Shown here piece after piece: positions 24,181-34,495 of a stretch of 64,000 nucleotides of DNA. The notes beneath the pieces are model-generated. The model did not search any database. It was not told where the DNA came from and saw nothing but the letters and a program-made list of their open reading frames with translations. Each line of letters starts with the position of its first letter. The stretch's first letter is position 1. The DNA comes from Rheum nobile (Eukaryota > Streptophyta > Magnoliopsida > Caryophyllales > Polygonaceae). The stretch covers positions 1,488,001-1,552,000 of the forward strand of contig WOAB01000124.1 in assembly GCA_027886185.1 (NCBI GenBank), read 5' to 3'. The translations under genes and the position numbers were made by a program.

Positions 24181-24540
24181 GAAATTTATGTTGGTGCTCC
24201 TGAGTTTTGGGTTATTTCTGATGGTGTTCTACGATTAAGTTTTTTCCGGTTAATGTCTCTAAGATTTGAGTTTGTTTGTTTCGTAACCAAATGTTTTCAT
24301 ATTCGTACCATTCCGGTTCAAATTGATTAAATCCAATTTCACTATTGTGTTCTCCGCCCTCAAATTAGTAAGATTTGTCTCATAAAATACCCAAATTCAT
24401 ATTCGAACCATGTCGATTTGAATTCCGAAGAAACAACTCATTTCGACCTTAAAAATTCAAACCGGAATGGTTCGGATTGGATTTGATTGTTTTACGGCGA
24501 AAAACCGCGCACGCCTTTTTTTTTCGCCTCGCACTCCCCT
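24181..24540. repeat. Left terminal inverted repeat of the MULE
   Basis: Aligns in inverted orientation with 33345-33590. The best blocks are TTTTTTCCGGTT, CTCTAAG, TTCGTAA, CGGTTCAAATTGAT, CCCTCAAATTAGTA and the region CGCGCACGCC to CGCCTCGCACTC. The left copy has about 100 extra bases at about 24392-24495. Arms are clearly related but diverged. Confidence 0.75.
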
Positions 24541-24542
24541 AT

Positions 24543-24862
24543 GGGCGGCACTCATTGCCGCCCAGAAAACCCGAGTTCCTTGGGCGGCACGAATTGCCGC
24601 CCATGATGGGCTCAGTTTTGGGTTTATTTTTAAACATAAATTAAAATGTGTTTTAAAAAATCGGTTCACTAAAACCGGGGTTGTGGGCGGCAATTGTTGC
24701 CGCCCAAGAAACTGGTTCAGTGAACCGGGTTTTTTGGGGGGAAAGGGTTCATGGGCGGCAAGACGTGCCGCCCAGTTTACTTTAAAAAGAGAGTCCTGGA
24801 TGGCACTATGTGCCGCCCAGTTCACTCCCAACGGTAAATGTGGGCTGCACATAGGGCCGCCC
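24543..24862. repeat. Left block of six 21-bp GGGCGGCA palindromes
   Basis: Consensus GGGCGGCA-N5-TGCCGCCC at 24543-24563, 24582-24602, 24685-24705, 24753-24773, 24798-24818 and 24842-24862. The last two are degenerate in one arm. The central five bases differ between copies while the arms are kept, the pattern expected if the arms are the selected or recognised part. The block lies between the terminal repeat and the transposase gene. Confidence 0.9.
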
Positions 24863-24940
24863 AGGACAGGTGTAGCCGGCAATATATATTGGGGAGGCCG
24901 GTATTGTATTGTATCAAAATCTTGAAACTCCTTTTCATAA

Positions 24941-27900
24941 AAAATATCGTCGTCAAACGATTCTGGATGGAGGGGGTTGTCGGAGTCGTCTTCGAGCGTG
25001 CACACATCTGTAGATGATGAGGGTGATTTGCAGGCGTCAATTTCTCTCGAGTACTTCAAGGTATGTAATATTGTAATTTTTATTGTATAAAATAATTAGA
25101 TCTTAAATGTACTTAGTCTTTGAACTGTTTTGAAATATGTTTAATTTTTTTATATTAGTTTGTAGAAATTTATTTATTAATTAGTCTCTAATGTAATAAT
25201 TTTTGTATATAAATAGGGTGATTCTAGTGATGATGAATTTATAGCAATCGACTTCTCATCCCATTTTACTACTACTGAGATATTTCCTAGTAAGGAAGGA
25301 TTGAGAGATTGGGTACAAATGGTAGGTTTTAGTCTTTTTATGGTGATCACTACTAAATCATCAAAGCCTAAAAAGATTATATTTTATTGTGAGAGATCCG
25401 GGTTACCTAGGTCCGGCAAGAAGAAGGTGTTAGTCGATGGTAAAAAGGTCAGCCCGATACGAGTGAATAAAACTAGGTCAAAAAAGAAGGGTTGTCCCTT
25501 TTTGCTGCATGGTACTTTTAGGGAAGGAAATGCTATTAGAGATCCTGGGTGGACCATATCGGTTGTTAGTGGATCCCATAACCATATGCTTTCGAGCACC
25601 TTGATCGGCCATGCATATGCTTCCCGACTTACGAAGGAGCAGCGTAGGAAAGTGATGATTGATACTGCGGCGGGTGCAATACCCAAGATTATTTCTACAC
25701 AGCTTAGGAATGAATATACGAGTTCAACAATTTCGAGGAAGCAGGTGTACACTGTTAGGGCTAAGGAGAGGTTGAAATCCCTGGGCAATCTGAATGTGAC
25801 ACAATGGTCATTGGGATATTTGAATGAGAAAGACTATTTGTTGGACACTGCTACTAAGACGAGCGAAGATGGGAATGAGGTTTTGGCGTGCTTGTTTATT
25901 TCTCATCGAGACGCTCGACATTTGTTGTGCATGTTCCCTAATGTCGTCATCATGGATTCGACATACAAACCAACAGGTAAACCTTACTCTTTTATGTATT
26001 ATGTGTAGATAATGGTATTTTCTGCGTGTTTAAAGTATTTTTTGTGTTGCATTTATAGGTACGGTATGCCTCTATTCCAGATTGTTGGGTTTACTTGCAC
26101 CAACTACACATATTGCATTGCTCTTGTGTTCATGGAAAGGGAGACGACAAACCACTATGCATGGGCGCTGAGACGATTGAAGTGGTTGTACGGGGAGAAA
26201 AATCCCGTATGCATCATGTCTGATCGAGAGCTAGGACTGATCAAGGCTGCCAAACTGGTGTTTCCGAAGGTTCGTCATCACTTGTGTCAGGTCCATGTAG
26301 ACCGTAATGTGAAGGCATATGCTAAGACGATGAAGATTGACGAGAAGAAATTCTCGGGAAGTGTTCGTCGGGTGATGAGGTCTCACACAAAGGGGGAGTA
26401 TAGAGAGCAGCTTGCTCACTTTAAGGAGATATGGAGTGAAGGCTTGATGAGATATGTGGAGCAAACTTGGTTTAATGAGCATAAGAAGAAGCTGGTTGCG
26501 GCATGGTGTGATGATGTTCTCCATTTTGCCACAAGAACATCAAATAGGTAACTTTCATACAAACATTTGCAATCAAATTGGGTTATAAAATTTATTTAGT
26601 TAATTGTATACGAATATATTATTGTCAGGGTTGAGGGTCAGCATTCTATGCTTAAGGACATGATTGAGACATCCGTCGGAGGGTTCGACACAATTGTGCA
26701 GCACATCGACAACATGTTTGTTGATCAGCATCGGAAGATCCGATTTGAGATGACCAAGAATTGCACTGCCTTTCCCATGGAGATAGTGAATGGCCCTGAG
26801 TGGGTTAAGGTGTTCTTCAAGCGCATCCTTGAAAAGTGCTCTGAAAAATGCCTGAGAATGTTGTATGCCCAAGCTGTGTTAGCAAAGGAGGGAAAAATTG
26901 GGAACAAATGTGATGATTTTTGATGGAGGTCCACACTAGGGCTGCCTTGCCCACACACAATTAAGGTCTACGTGGAGACGGGTTACCCGTTAGTGCCTGA
27001 AGAGGTTGATATTTTCTGGAAGCAGATCCGATGGGAAGGGGTGGATGCTAAGGATCTTGATGTCGATGATGGTGTTTCACTGACAGCGGACAATGTCACG
27101 GTGGATGACTTCGTTGAAGAGTACTTATGTGGGACAGTTGAGGGATTTGATTTGAAGAAGATGGCGGAAAGTGGCGTGAGTCAAAGGACCCTACATCGTG
27201 CGATATTCAAGACCCGCCACGTGGTGAGACCAAGAAGGGGAGGCCTAGGATGAATGCGAGAAAGACCGGTACCAAGAGGAAAATGGGTTGGGACGAGCAT
27301 GTGGATGCAAAAATGAAGAAGATGAAGGAGAAGCAGAAGATGAAGATGGAGGGTGAGGAGCTGTGAGTGGATGAGGAGGATGAGCTTGCAGAGAAAGAGA
27401 CGACCAATGTGAAATCGTCTGTGGGATCAAAGGGATCGAAAGGATGCCCTTCTAGCGGACGACCTCACAGTGGAGTTTCAACAGCAAAGGGGAGTGCCAC
27501 TAAACCTGCAAAGCCGAAATCTGCTTCAAGCAAGTCCAAGTCGGCTTCAAACAAGCCGGTCAAGTATCTCGGCTTCAACTGGGGACACGAGAATATTGAT
27601 CATTTCATGCTCGCCTACATTTCTAGAGTTCAAAATGTCAAAGGTGATGGTCATTGTGGGTTCCGTTCTCTTGCCGTTTTGTTGTGTCGCCAAGAAGATG
27701 AGTACATTGATGTCCGGTTAGGGCTTTCGAAGCACGTCCAGGCACATGGAGCCAACTACGTAGCGATGCTTGCGGAGGAAGCGTTGACGTTGGAAGAATT
27801 TGTTAGGAAATTGAATTATATTCCTTCATCGTGCACGACAAACTTCTGGTGTGTAATGCCTATTACTGGGTTGGCGTTTGCCACGGAACACCAAGTGACT

Positions 27901-28269
27901 GTTGTTGTCTTATCATGGTTCGGACCGCACACATGTCTTCCATTATGGGCCCCCCCCGGGTGCCGAGCCTCCGACAAAGGTTTATGCGATAGCACATGTA
28001 GGCAGGAGAGACCATTACGTACCGGTACGTGGAGTCATACTCTCTCGTATTTACTTATTCTTTCATATATTTTTTTATAACTGTATTGTTTACGTGTACA
28101 GATTTGTCTTGTTAATGACCATTGTCCCATTCCACCACCTCCAAGACAGTGGTGCATTTACAAGGATCCAAGTGTTGATGGATGGGATAGTCATGAGCGC
28201 TTTAAGGATAGGTTCAAGAATTATGTAGAGGAGCGAGCATATCATGGGCGACCTGACATACTTACCTAG
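24941..28269 (+). pseudogene. MULE transposase fused to an OTU cysteine-protease domain, broken
   Basis: Exons about 24941-25060 (start not found), 25217-25976, 26058-26547, 26629-28024 and 28102-28269. Order of domains: a FAR1/WRKY-GCM1-like zinc finger (YCERSG, GCPFLLHG, GSHNH), the MULE transposase core with acidic residues in VVIMDSTYK and CIMSDRELGL, a SWIM-like Cys/His stretch (STLGLPCPH), a lysine-rich linker, then an OTU domain with catalytic Cys in GDGHCGFRSL and His in GRRDHYVP. Five lesions are visible: a 1-nt loss at an A run near 25967 (the splice phases no longer match), TGA at 26921-26923, a 1-nt loss near 27231, TGA at 27364-27366, and a frame change in the C run 27950-27957. 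The frame before and after each lesion is conserved protein, so transposase and OTU were one polypeptide. Confidence 0.85.
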
Positions 28270-29337
28270 GTTTTTTGGATTGTAATCGACTTTATATATG
28301 ATATTGTATTTCCTTTTGTGTGAAAGTTTGATTGAGATTGATCGTATATTGTGTTTTGAATCATTTGTTTTTTCGAATTGAAAAAAATCGGGAAAATGCG
28401 ATACGCGACAACAATATTACTAATCATTAACAAAAACACGTTCACGAAAACATTAAAGCTTACACTAGTTGTGGGCGGGTGCGTATTAATTGGGTAAAAA
28501 AGTTGGCTAGGCGGCTCACAGTGTCGCCCAAAGGGTCCAGAATCTCACAAGTACCCTTCTGGGCGGCACTGTGTGCCGCCCAATAGGGTTCACTGGGCGG
28601 CACTGTGTGCCGCCCAGAAGGGTACTTGTGAGATTCTGGACCCTTTGGGCGGCACTGTGAGCCGCCTAGCCAGCTTTTTTACTATATAAGGAGAACATAG
28701 GATCTTCAAATTTCGGACGAACCTCCTTGGGCCATGGCGTACATGCTGATCAAGCGTCCTAGGACAAACCTCCTTGGGCCATGGCGTACATGCTGATCTG
28801 CTCTTTTTTCCTCGCTGCAGCACAGATAAAAACATGGGATCTTCAAATTTCGGTATTTGTAGGATTTTAAGTTTTTCTGTGATGCAGCTAGGAGAAGGAG
28901 CATATCAGCATGAACGCCGTGGTCCTAGGAGGTTCATCCCTGGGCTCTTGATTCGGTCAAGATGATAATGGCCACAGGGCAAGAGTTGTGTATGTCATTT
29001 GTTCCAGTGTGTATGTATTTTTTGTAGTGTGTAAGCCATCAGTGAATGTATATGTGTTTTTAGAATTTGTATGTGTTTTTAGTATGTGTATGTATTTTAA
29101 GAATATGCATGTGTTTTTTTGAAATAACGGACGGAAATCGAAAAAACCAATAAACAAAGAACTCAAACTAGAAACGACGGAACAAATATCTAAAAACAAC
29201 CAATAAAGCCAAAAGTCAAATTAGAAACGACGGAACAAATATCTAAATACAACCAATAAAGCCAAAAGTCATACTAGGAATTACTGGAATGTCAATCCTA
29301 ATGTGAAATCGAACAAACACAAAAGTCAAAAGTCATA
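28270..29337. other. MULE interval between the two convergent genes
   Basis: Contains the long hairpin at 28496-28680. It also has two direct copies of CCTTGGGCCATGGCGTACAT about 50 bp apart (28730-28800) with a degenerate inverted third copy near 28900-28937. A GTATGTGTTTTT-rich stretch follows at about 28985-29115. No gene is seen. Confidence 0.6.
28496..28680. repeat. 87-bp-arm inverted repeat between transposase and PMD genes
   Basis: Left arm 28496-28582 and right arm 28594-28680 are reverse complements at about 94% over an 11-bp spacer. Each arm holds two of the GGGCGGCA palindromes (28510-28529, 28561-28581; 28595-28615, 28647-28667), so the whole forms nested hairpins. It sits in the only gap between the two converging genes of the MULE. 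Confidence 0.92.
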
Positions 29338-31440
29338 CTACAAACTCTTCGTCTCACTATCCGATGACTCATCTAAATGTGGAGTAGAATCACTAGCCAA
29401 GGACACACCTACACCCGAATCCACGCCCGGTGCCCATACTGGAGGAACCATCGGCGTCGGCTGAGACGCTGTCTGCCGAGCTGATGCCTGCTGAGCTGTT
29501 GCATGCTCTTCCGCCATCCTAGATAATTCGGCTCTATCAAATATAGTAGAGTCTGCACTATATGCATGGGAAGGCATCTGTGAAGCCCGTACAAGCGGTG
29601 GAGCTACAGGAATGACGTCACTGAAAAGGATGTCATGCATATGCTGAAAGTGCTCCCTACACCCTAAACAACCTCCAGACATAAGCTCCTGAAGATATGC
29701 CTTGCTCATCGCCACACGCTGCAAATGAAAACAAACATTTTAATTTAAAAACATAGACTTTCATAAAATAATTTAAAAGAATAAAATGGGACAAAAAATA
29801 TACCCTTTGCAAGTTGATAGCCGGAGGTGGTCCTCTACTGATACGAGGCTGCACTGGTGCACTTAGACTCACGTAAGGATGCGACACCTGTAGATACCAG
29901 TCGAGGTACGCGTCGTGGACATCCCAAACCATCGTCGCAGGAGGACTCGTCAAGATGTGAGGGCAAAGATGATGCTCAAGCTGGTCCCACCTGTGCCAAC
30001 GCGGGTCAAAGTGTAACTGGTATCGCCTCGTCCCCCTGAAATCATGAGGACGCACTGCAACCAGAGGCTCTATGATATCCATCGGCCTGCTCTGTCGATA
30101 ACCGAACTGGCGTGTAAGCCGATCTGGCATGTATGGCTCCTCTACACCGAGAAAACAAATAGTCCCTCGATAAGTGGAGGACCTATGGGCACCTCGAAAA
30201 TCAAGACCCTCGTACGGCATCCACCGTATCTGCAATTAACAAAACACGATGGAACATAAATTAATTCATTAAGCTATCTTACTGTAAATTAAAATTGAAA
30301 AAGAATACGTACATCTTCTGGCCTATACTCGTCCAGAATTCGTCTGTAGTGTGACTAGTCACGGAGGGACCGGAGAGGTGTCCGGCCAATGCAGTATCGT
30401 CCAGCGCGTCGGAGGTCGTCGTCCGCACCTTCCTTGAGGTTAGGGTTGCCCGGGAAGTATACGAAGTACGTCCAAATCCAAACCTGCGTACAGAGAAAGA
30501 CAACCATTATTAAAAATAATTCAATAATGTATATTAATAATTTAAACTATAAGTTAACTATATTAAAGGCCTACCTCCAAAAGACGTGCGCAGCCGGCGA
30601 ACTGTGCAGCTCCGCGCCGAGAACCCTCTCTGAGGTTCCTATAAAGGAGAGCCAGAATCCCAATACCCCAAGCAGTATGAACGACACGCTCCCAGTCCAC
30701 AAAAAGAGGTAGCAGTGTTGTCTTCAGCTCGTTCGTTGACTTGTCAACGAAGATGCTAGCCGACATGACGTGCGCGCCATAAGAAACCGGCTGCTATATC
30801 CTCTGGGTAGGCACCCTCCTCAATCATCATCATCACATGCCTCCCAAGCTGGAATTGCTTGACCCAACCCTTCCTAAGGTCGCGGACCATGTTAGCATCA
30901 TCCTCATCAAAGCTGTAGTCCGAATCTATCCCAAACAAATAGCCGAACAAAGCCTCACACTCCGCCAGCTCGCTATCATGACCGGTCCATGGTGACGTCA
31001 CCTCAAATCCCTCGATCGGCAGCCCTAAAATTATCAGCACGTCATGTAGAGTAGGAGCTATCTCGCCCCAGGGAAAGTGGAATGTGTTTGTCTCTGGATG
31101 CCATCTCTCAACGAATGCTGAAATGAGGTTGTGATCAACATTGCCGAACTGCAAATCAAGTAAACCGGTCAACCCCATCTGCTGCGCAATCCAAAACCAG
31201 GACCCCTCCACAGGGACCCCTCTAGGAATACGATCCCTCCAAAATGCAAACTGCATAGGGCGTGTCTGGACCCTCAAACTCCTAACAACGTCCTCGGGTG
31301 GGTCCAACGACGCCTTCCTCCATATCAGCTCTGCAATGTGCGTATCAAAGTTCCTCAACAAAGAAGGAAGCTGCTCAGCTGGCTCATGCGAAGATGGGGC
31401 ATGTGTGGCTGGCTCAGAATGAGACGGGGCCTACTGAGAT

Positions 31441-31720
31441 GGCTCATGATGTGGAGATGGGGCATGCTGAGATGGAGATGGGCCATACTGAGTCTCCTGA
31501 TGTGGCTCAATCGGAGATAGGGCCTGTGTGGCCGGCTCAGGCTGAGACGGGGCCTGCTGAGATGCCTCATGATGTGGAGATGGGGCATACTGAGATGGAG
31601 ATGGGCCATACTGAGTCTCCTGATGTGGCTCAATCGGAGATAGGGCCTGTGTGGCTGGCTCAGGCTGAGACGGGGCCTGCTGAGATGCCTCATGATGTGG
31701 AGATGGGGCATGCTGCTCAT
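31441..31720 (-). repeat. 123-bp in-frame tandem repeat in the PMD protein N-terminus
   Basis: About 2.3 copies of a 41-codon unit rich in Pro, Ser, Gln, His and Glu (for example APSPHHEASQQAPSQPEP). Units starting at 31468 and 31591 are nearly identical. The premature TAG at 31431 arises where sister copies have CAG. Confidence 0.85.
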
Positions 31721-31997
31721 GTGACTCCTCTAGAGGTAGCCGCTGCTGAGGTGAGTCATCAAAATGTGGGTCCTCCTGATGTGACTGCTGAGGTGGGTCC
31801 TCCATAATCACGTCCTCATCTGAGCGGACGGGACCAACATCGTCCTCACTAGCGCCCTCACTATCGGCCTCAATATGGCCCTGCGATACACCGCCAACCA
31901 TCCTCTTGCGAGCAGATGCAGTAGTAGGGCGACTATCTCGATCGGACCGTGCGATCTTACCCAAAACTTCCTATTTTTCCATTAAAAATATAGAAAA

Positions 31998-32313
31998 TTG
32001 TTTTCTTACAAACAAAATCAATATACTAAAATTTGCATTACAATGACATATTTAATATTACAGTATAATTGAGCTTATTACCTATACTATTTTTTATAAT
32101 GATTAAATACAATAAAAACCAAATTTATAAATATAACTATATTCATTTTACCCACTATAACATATTTACATATGCCCAAATATTGTTTTCTTACAAACAA
32201 AATCAATATATTAAAATTTTCATTACAATGATATATTTAATATTATTTAACGGTATAATTGAGTCTATTACCTATACTATTTTTTATAAGATAATGATTA
32301 AATAATCTAAAAT
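31998..32313. repeat. 185-bp-period duplication in the first PMD intron
   Basis: Two similar copies start with TTGTTTTCTTACAAACAAAA at 31998 and 32183. The sequence is AT-rich and non-coding. Confidence 0.75.
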
Positions 32314-32997
32314 CCAAGTATATAAATCTACAAGTGCAGTAACAATTTAATTAAATAAATTAGATTTAACGATTACAAATTTAAAAAACATCATACCTTT
32401 TCAGTTGGCCTCCGTTCATATTTTCGCTTTTGGCGAACGGGAATTTCACCCAAGTCTAACATAGCCTGCTGAGCAACCGCGCACGCGACGTCGAAGGCAT
32501 TCTCCGCCGCGATGTCGCCCTCCTCGCCCAAAAAAGCCCTGATATCGCCCTCCTCGCCCTCGGTCCTGGGCGGCACCACGTGCAGCCCAGCCTCGCCTCC
32601 CTCCTCGGCCTCGCCCAGCCTCGCTTCGCCTCCTTCCTCCGCCAGCCTCGCTTCCTCCGCCGCGTCGCCACCCCTCTCCCCCAGCCTCGCTTCCGCCGCC
32701 TCCTCCGCCGCCTCGTCGCTGCCCCCCCGTGAAACAGAGATTGGCCGCCGCCGCCGCCACCGTCGAATCTGCCGTCGATTCTAGTACATCGCCGCCGTCT
32801 CCGCCAAGAACTCCCGCCGCCGCCATCTGATGGTCCCTCAGTTCTTCCTCCGCCAAGAACTCCCATATGTCGTCAACCGAATAATCGCCGTCGGGATCCA
32901 TTTTCGCTATCGAACTCTGCAAATCGCTCTCGGCGAAGACGACCCTGAGCGGCATTTAATAACGCCGAAGTTTCAATTTTTGGGCGGTTTGCACACG

Positions 32998-33325
32998 GGC
33001 GGCAATAGTTGCCGCCCAAGTTTCAATTTCAAATTCGCCATTGGGCGGCATGTTTTGCCGCCCAGAATTTTGGGTTTAGACTCGGCGGCTTTCAGTGCCG
33101 CCGAATTTTAACCCGGTTTCCAACAAATCATTTTTTAATTTTTAAAATAAATAAATTAAATTTCAAAACCGGGTTCTACAAAACCAAAAACACTGGGCGG
33201 CAATATGTGCCGCCCAGGTCCAAATCGGGTTATAAAAAAACCGGTTTGCATGGGCTGCACCTAATGCCGCCCAGGTGCAAACCAGTTTTTTGGAAGGGTT
33301 TTCTGGGCGGCTCTACGTGCCGCCC
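32998..33325. repeat. Right block of six 21-bp GGGCGGCA palindromes
   Basis: Copies at 32998-33018, 33043-33063, 33083-33103, 33195-33215, 33252-33272 and 33305-33325. The block mirrors the left one in copy number and distance from the element end. The 33252 copy has GGGCTGCA in one arm, the same variant seen at 24842. Confidence 0.9.
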
Positions 33326-33344
33326 AGAGGAGAGTGCGAGGCGA

Positions 33345-33590
33345 AAAAAATCGGCGTGCGCGATTTATCGGCCTTATTTTAGAAGTCGAATCCTACTAAG
33401 TTGAGGGCAATAAACATAATGATAAGCTTGAATTTGATCATCTCGAACCGAAAGGATATGAATAGGGGAAAAGTTCAATTACGAAGCAAATAAGTCAAAA
33501 CCTTAGGAGTACCAATCGGAAAAAACCTGTGAGTCTTCTTTTCGACTATAAACGGGAAACCATTTTAGAGGCACTGAACATGAATTTCTC
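33345..33590. repeat. Right terminal inverted repeat of the MULE
   Basis: Inverted partner of 24181-24540; see that entry for matching blocks. Its outer end is CATGAATTTCTC. Confidence 0.75.
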
Positions 33591-33601
33591 TTAAAAATAA
33601 G
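33591..33601. repeat. Right target-site duplication of the MULE
   Basis: TTAAAAATAAG, identical to 24170-24180. Confidence 0.9.
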
Positions 33602-33636
33602 AACAGACGTGCAATTAATCAGAACTAGAAATCGAA

Positions 33637-33655
33637 GCCCGTGCGAAGCACGGGC
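33637..33655 (-). other. Helitron 3'-terminal hairpin
   Basis: Perfect 8-bp stem GCCCGTGC/GCACGGGC with a 3-nt loop, 8 bases inside the CTAG terminus. Such hairpins are thought to signal the end of rolling-circle transfer. Confidence 0.85.
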
Positions 33656-34495
33656 CTTTTATGTATATGTAGTGTTACGATTTAAATTTGAGTTTCTAAT
33701 ATATGGATTGTTGTTTCATGTTTTATCTTAGACGATATATTGTTTGATATATTTATAAATGTAATATCTAAGTCTTGACAAAAAAATATAATATCTAAGT
33801 AGTTTAGGTATAAAATGCTATGATTGTACGAAGTACAATTTTATTTATTTATTTTGGTCAGAAGTTTAATTTAAAATTTGAATTAAGGTGGTAATTGTTC
33901 TTTGTAAGGATGCGTTTTTTCCTTTGAAAATATTTGGGAAATATTTTAAAAATGTCTATCTAATTATATGTTGTGTTTGAGCTCGAGTATTTATAAGAAA
34001 CTTGCTACAACAACTCTTATTTCTTACATGCTCCACTACTCTCTACATTTCTAATTTTTTGCCTTTATCTTACAAATTTATTGCATTTTAATAATGTCTT
34101 TTTTGTTATGCTTTAGTTATTAATATTCATTAATATATCATTTTATTTATTTGGTCTGGAATATATATCGTTTTATTAGTCACGTTGACTTTACATATTC
34201 CTAGACATTAATATCATTTTAATTAAAATATATTAGTCATTAATTACTATTCTTATTAAATACGGAGTGATATAAATAATTGGTGACTCTGTATTTTCTT
34301 AAACCTTGTTACATTTTATATAAAAGTACATTAGTTATTTTATCGGTACTTGCTTACTCTTCTTAGCGAAATTATAATTCATAACATCTTCCTTGTATAT
34401 TTCATATGTGAGAGTGAGTATATGTCTATTATTTCGGCTTTCATCCTTGATTAATTCATCTAGACCAACACCAATGAGGCCAAATTTAGTATATA

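Larger units (their letters stand above)
29338..32901 (-). pseudogene. Plant mobile domain (PMD) protein gene inside the MULE, broken
   Basis: PMD proteins (MAIN/MAIL relatives, formerly called aminotransferase-like mobile domain) occur in host genes and in plant transposons. Exons: first exon ending at 32397 (possible ATG at 32901), then 30575-31970, 30313-30483, 29804-30229 and 29338-29718. The PMD core starts near 31361 (LLRNFDTHIAELIWRK) and runs through HPETNTFHFPWGEIAPTLHD, ILGLPIEG, LYRNLREGSRRGAAQFAGC and VWIWTYFVYFPG. A C-terminal Ser/Ala/Gln-rich tail ends ESSDSETKSL. Lesions: TAG at 31431-31433 (a Gln codon in the repeat), a frameshift near 30770 (LWRARHVG-stop versus the expected continuing frame) and TAG at 30355-30357. 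The GC-rich first exon also changes frame. Confidence 0.8.
24181..33590. mobile_element. 9.4-kb Mutator-like element with transposase-OTU and PMD genes
   Basis: Flanked by a perfect 11-bp target duplication TTAAAAATAAG (24170-24180 and 33591-33601), within the MULE range. TIM14 unit 1 has the same phrase undivided (GAGTTAAAAATAATAATAG, 21930-21948) and acts as a paralogous empty site. Terminal inverted repeats are long and diverged: ends GAAATTTATG and (inverted) GAGAAATTCATG, then similarity for about 220 bp, then a second matching block around CGCGCACGCC ... CGCCTCGCACTC. The cargo is a plus-strand transposase-OTU gene, a convergent minus-strand PMD gene and three blocks of a 21-bp palindrome. 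Both genes are broken, so this copy is probably not autonomous. Confidence 0.92.

Noticed and set aside
24543..24862. Regularly recurring 21-bp palindromes as a CRISPR-like array
   Set aside because: Eukaryotic context, irregular spacing, no spacers of constant length and no cas genes; they are element-internal palindromes.
24457..25059. 200-codon minus-strand frame opposite the start of the transposase gene
   Set aside because: It runs through the palindrome block and terminal repeat, has no family signature, and overlaps a transposase exon on the other strand.
32446..32955. Gly/Arg-rich 169-codon frame as a separate RNA-binding-like gene
   Set aside because: Low-complexity GC-rich DNA open in several frames. 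Its start (MDPDGDYSVDD) more likely belongs to the first PMD exon.
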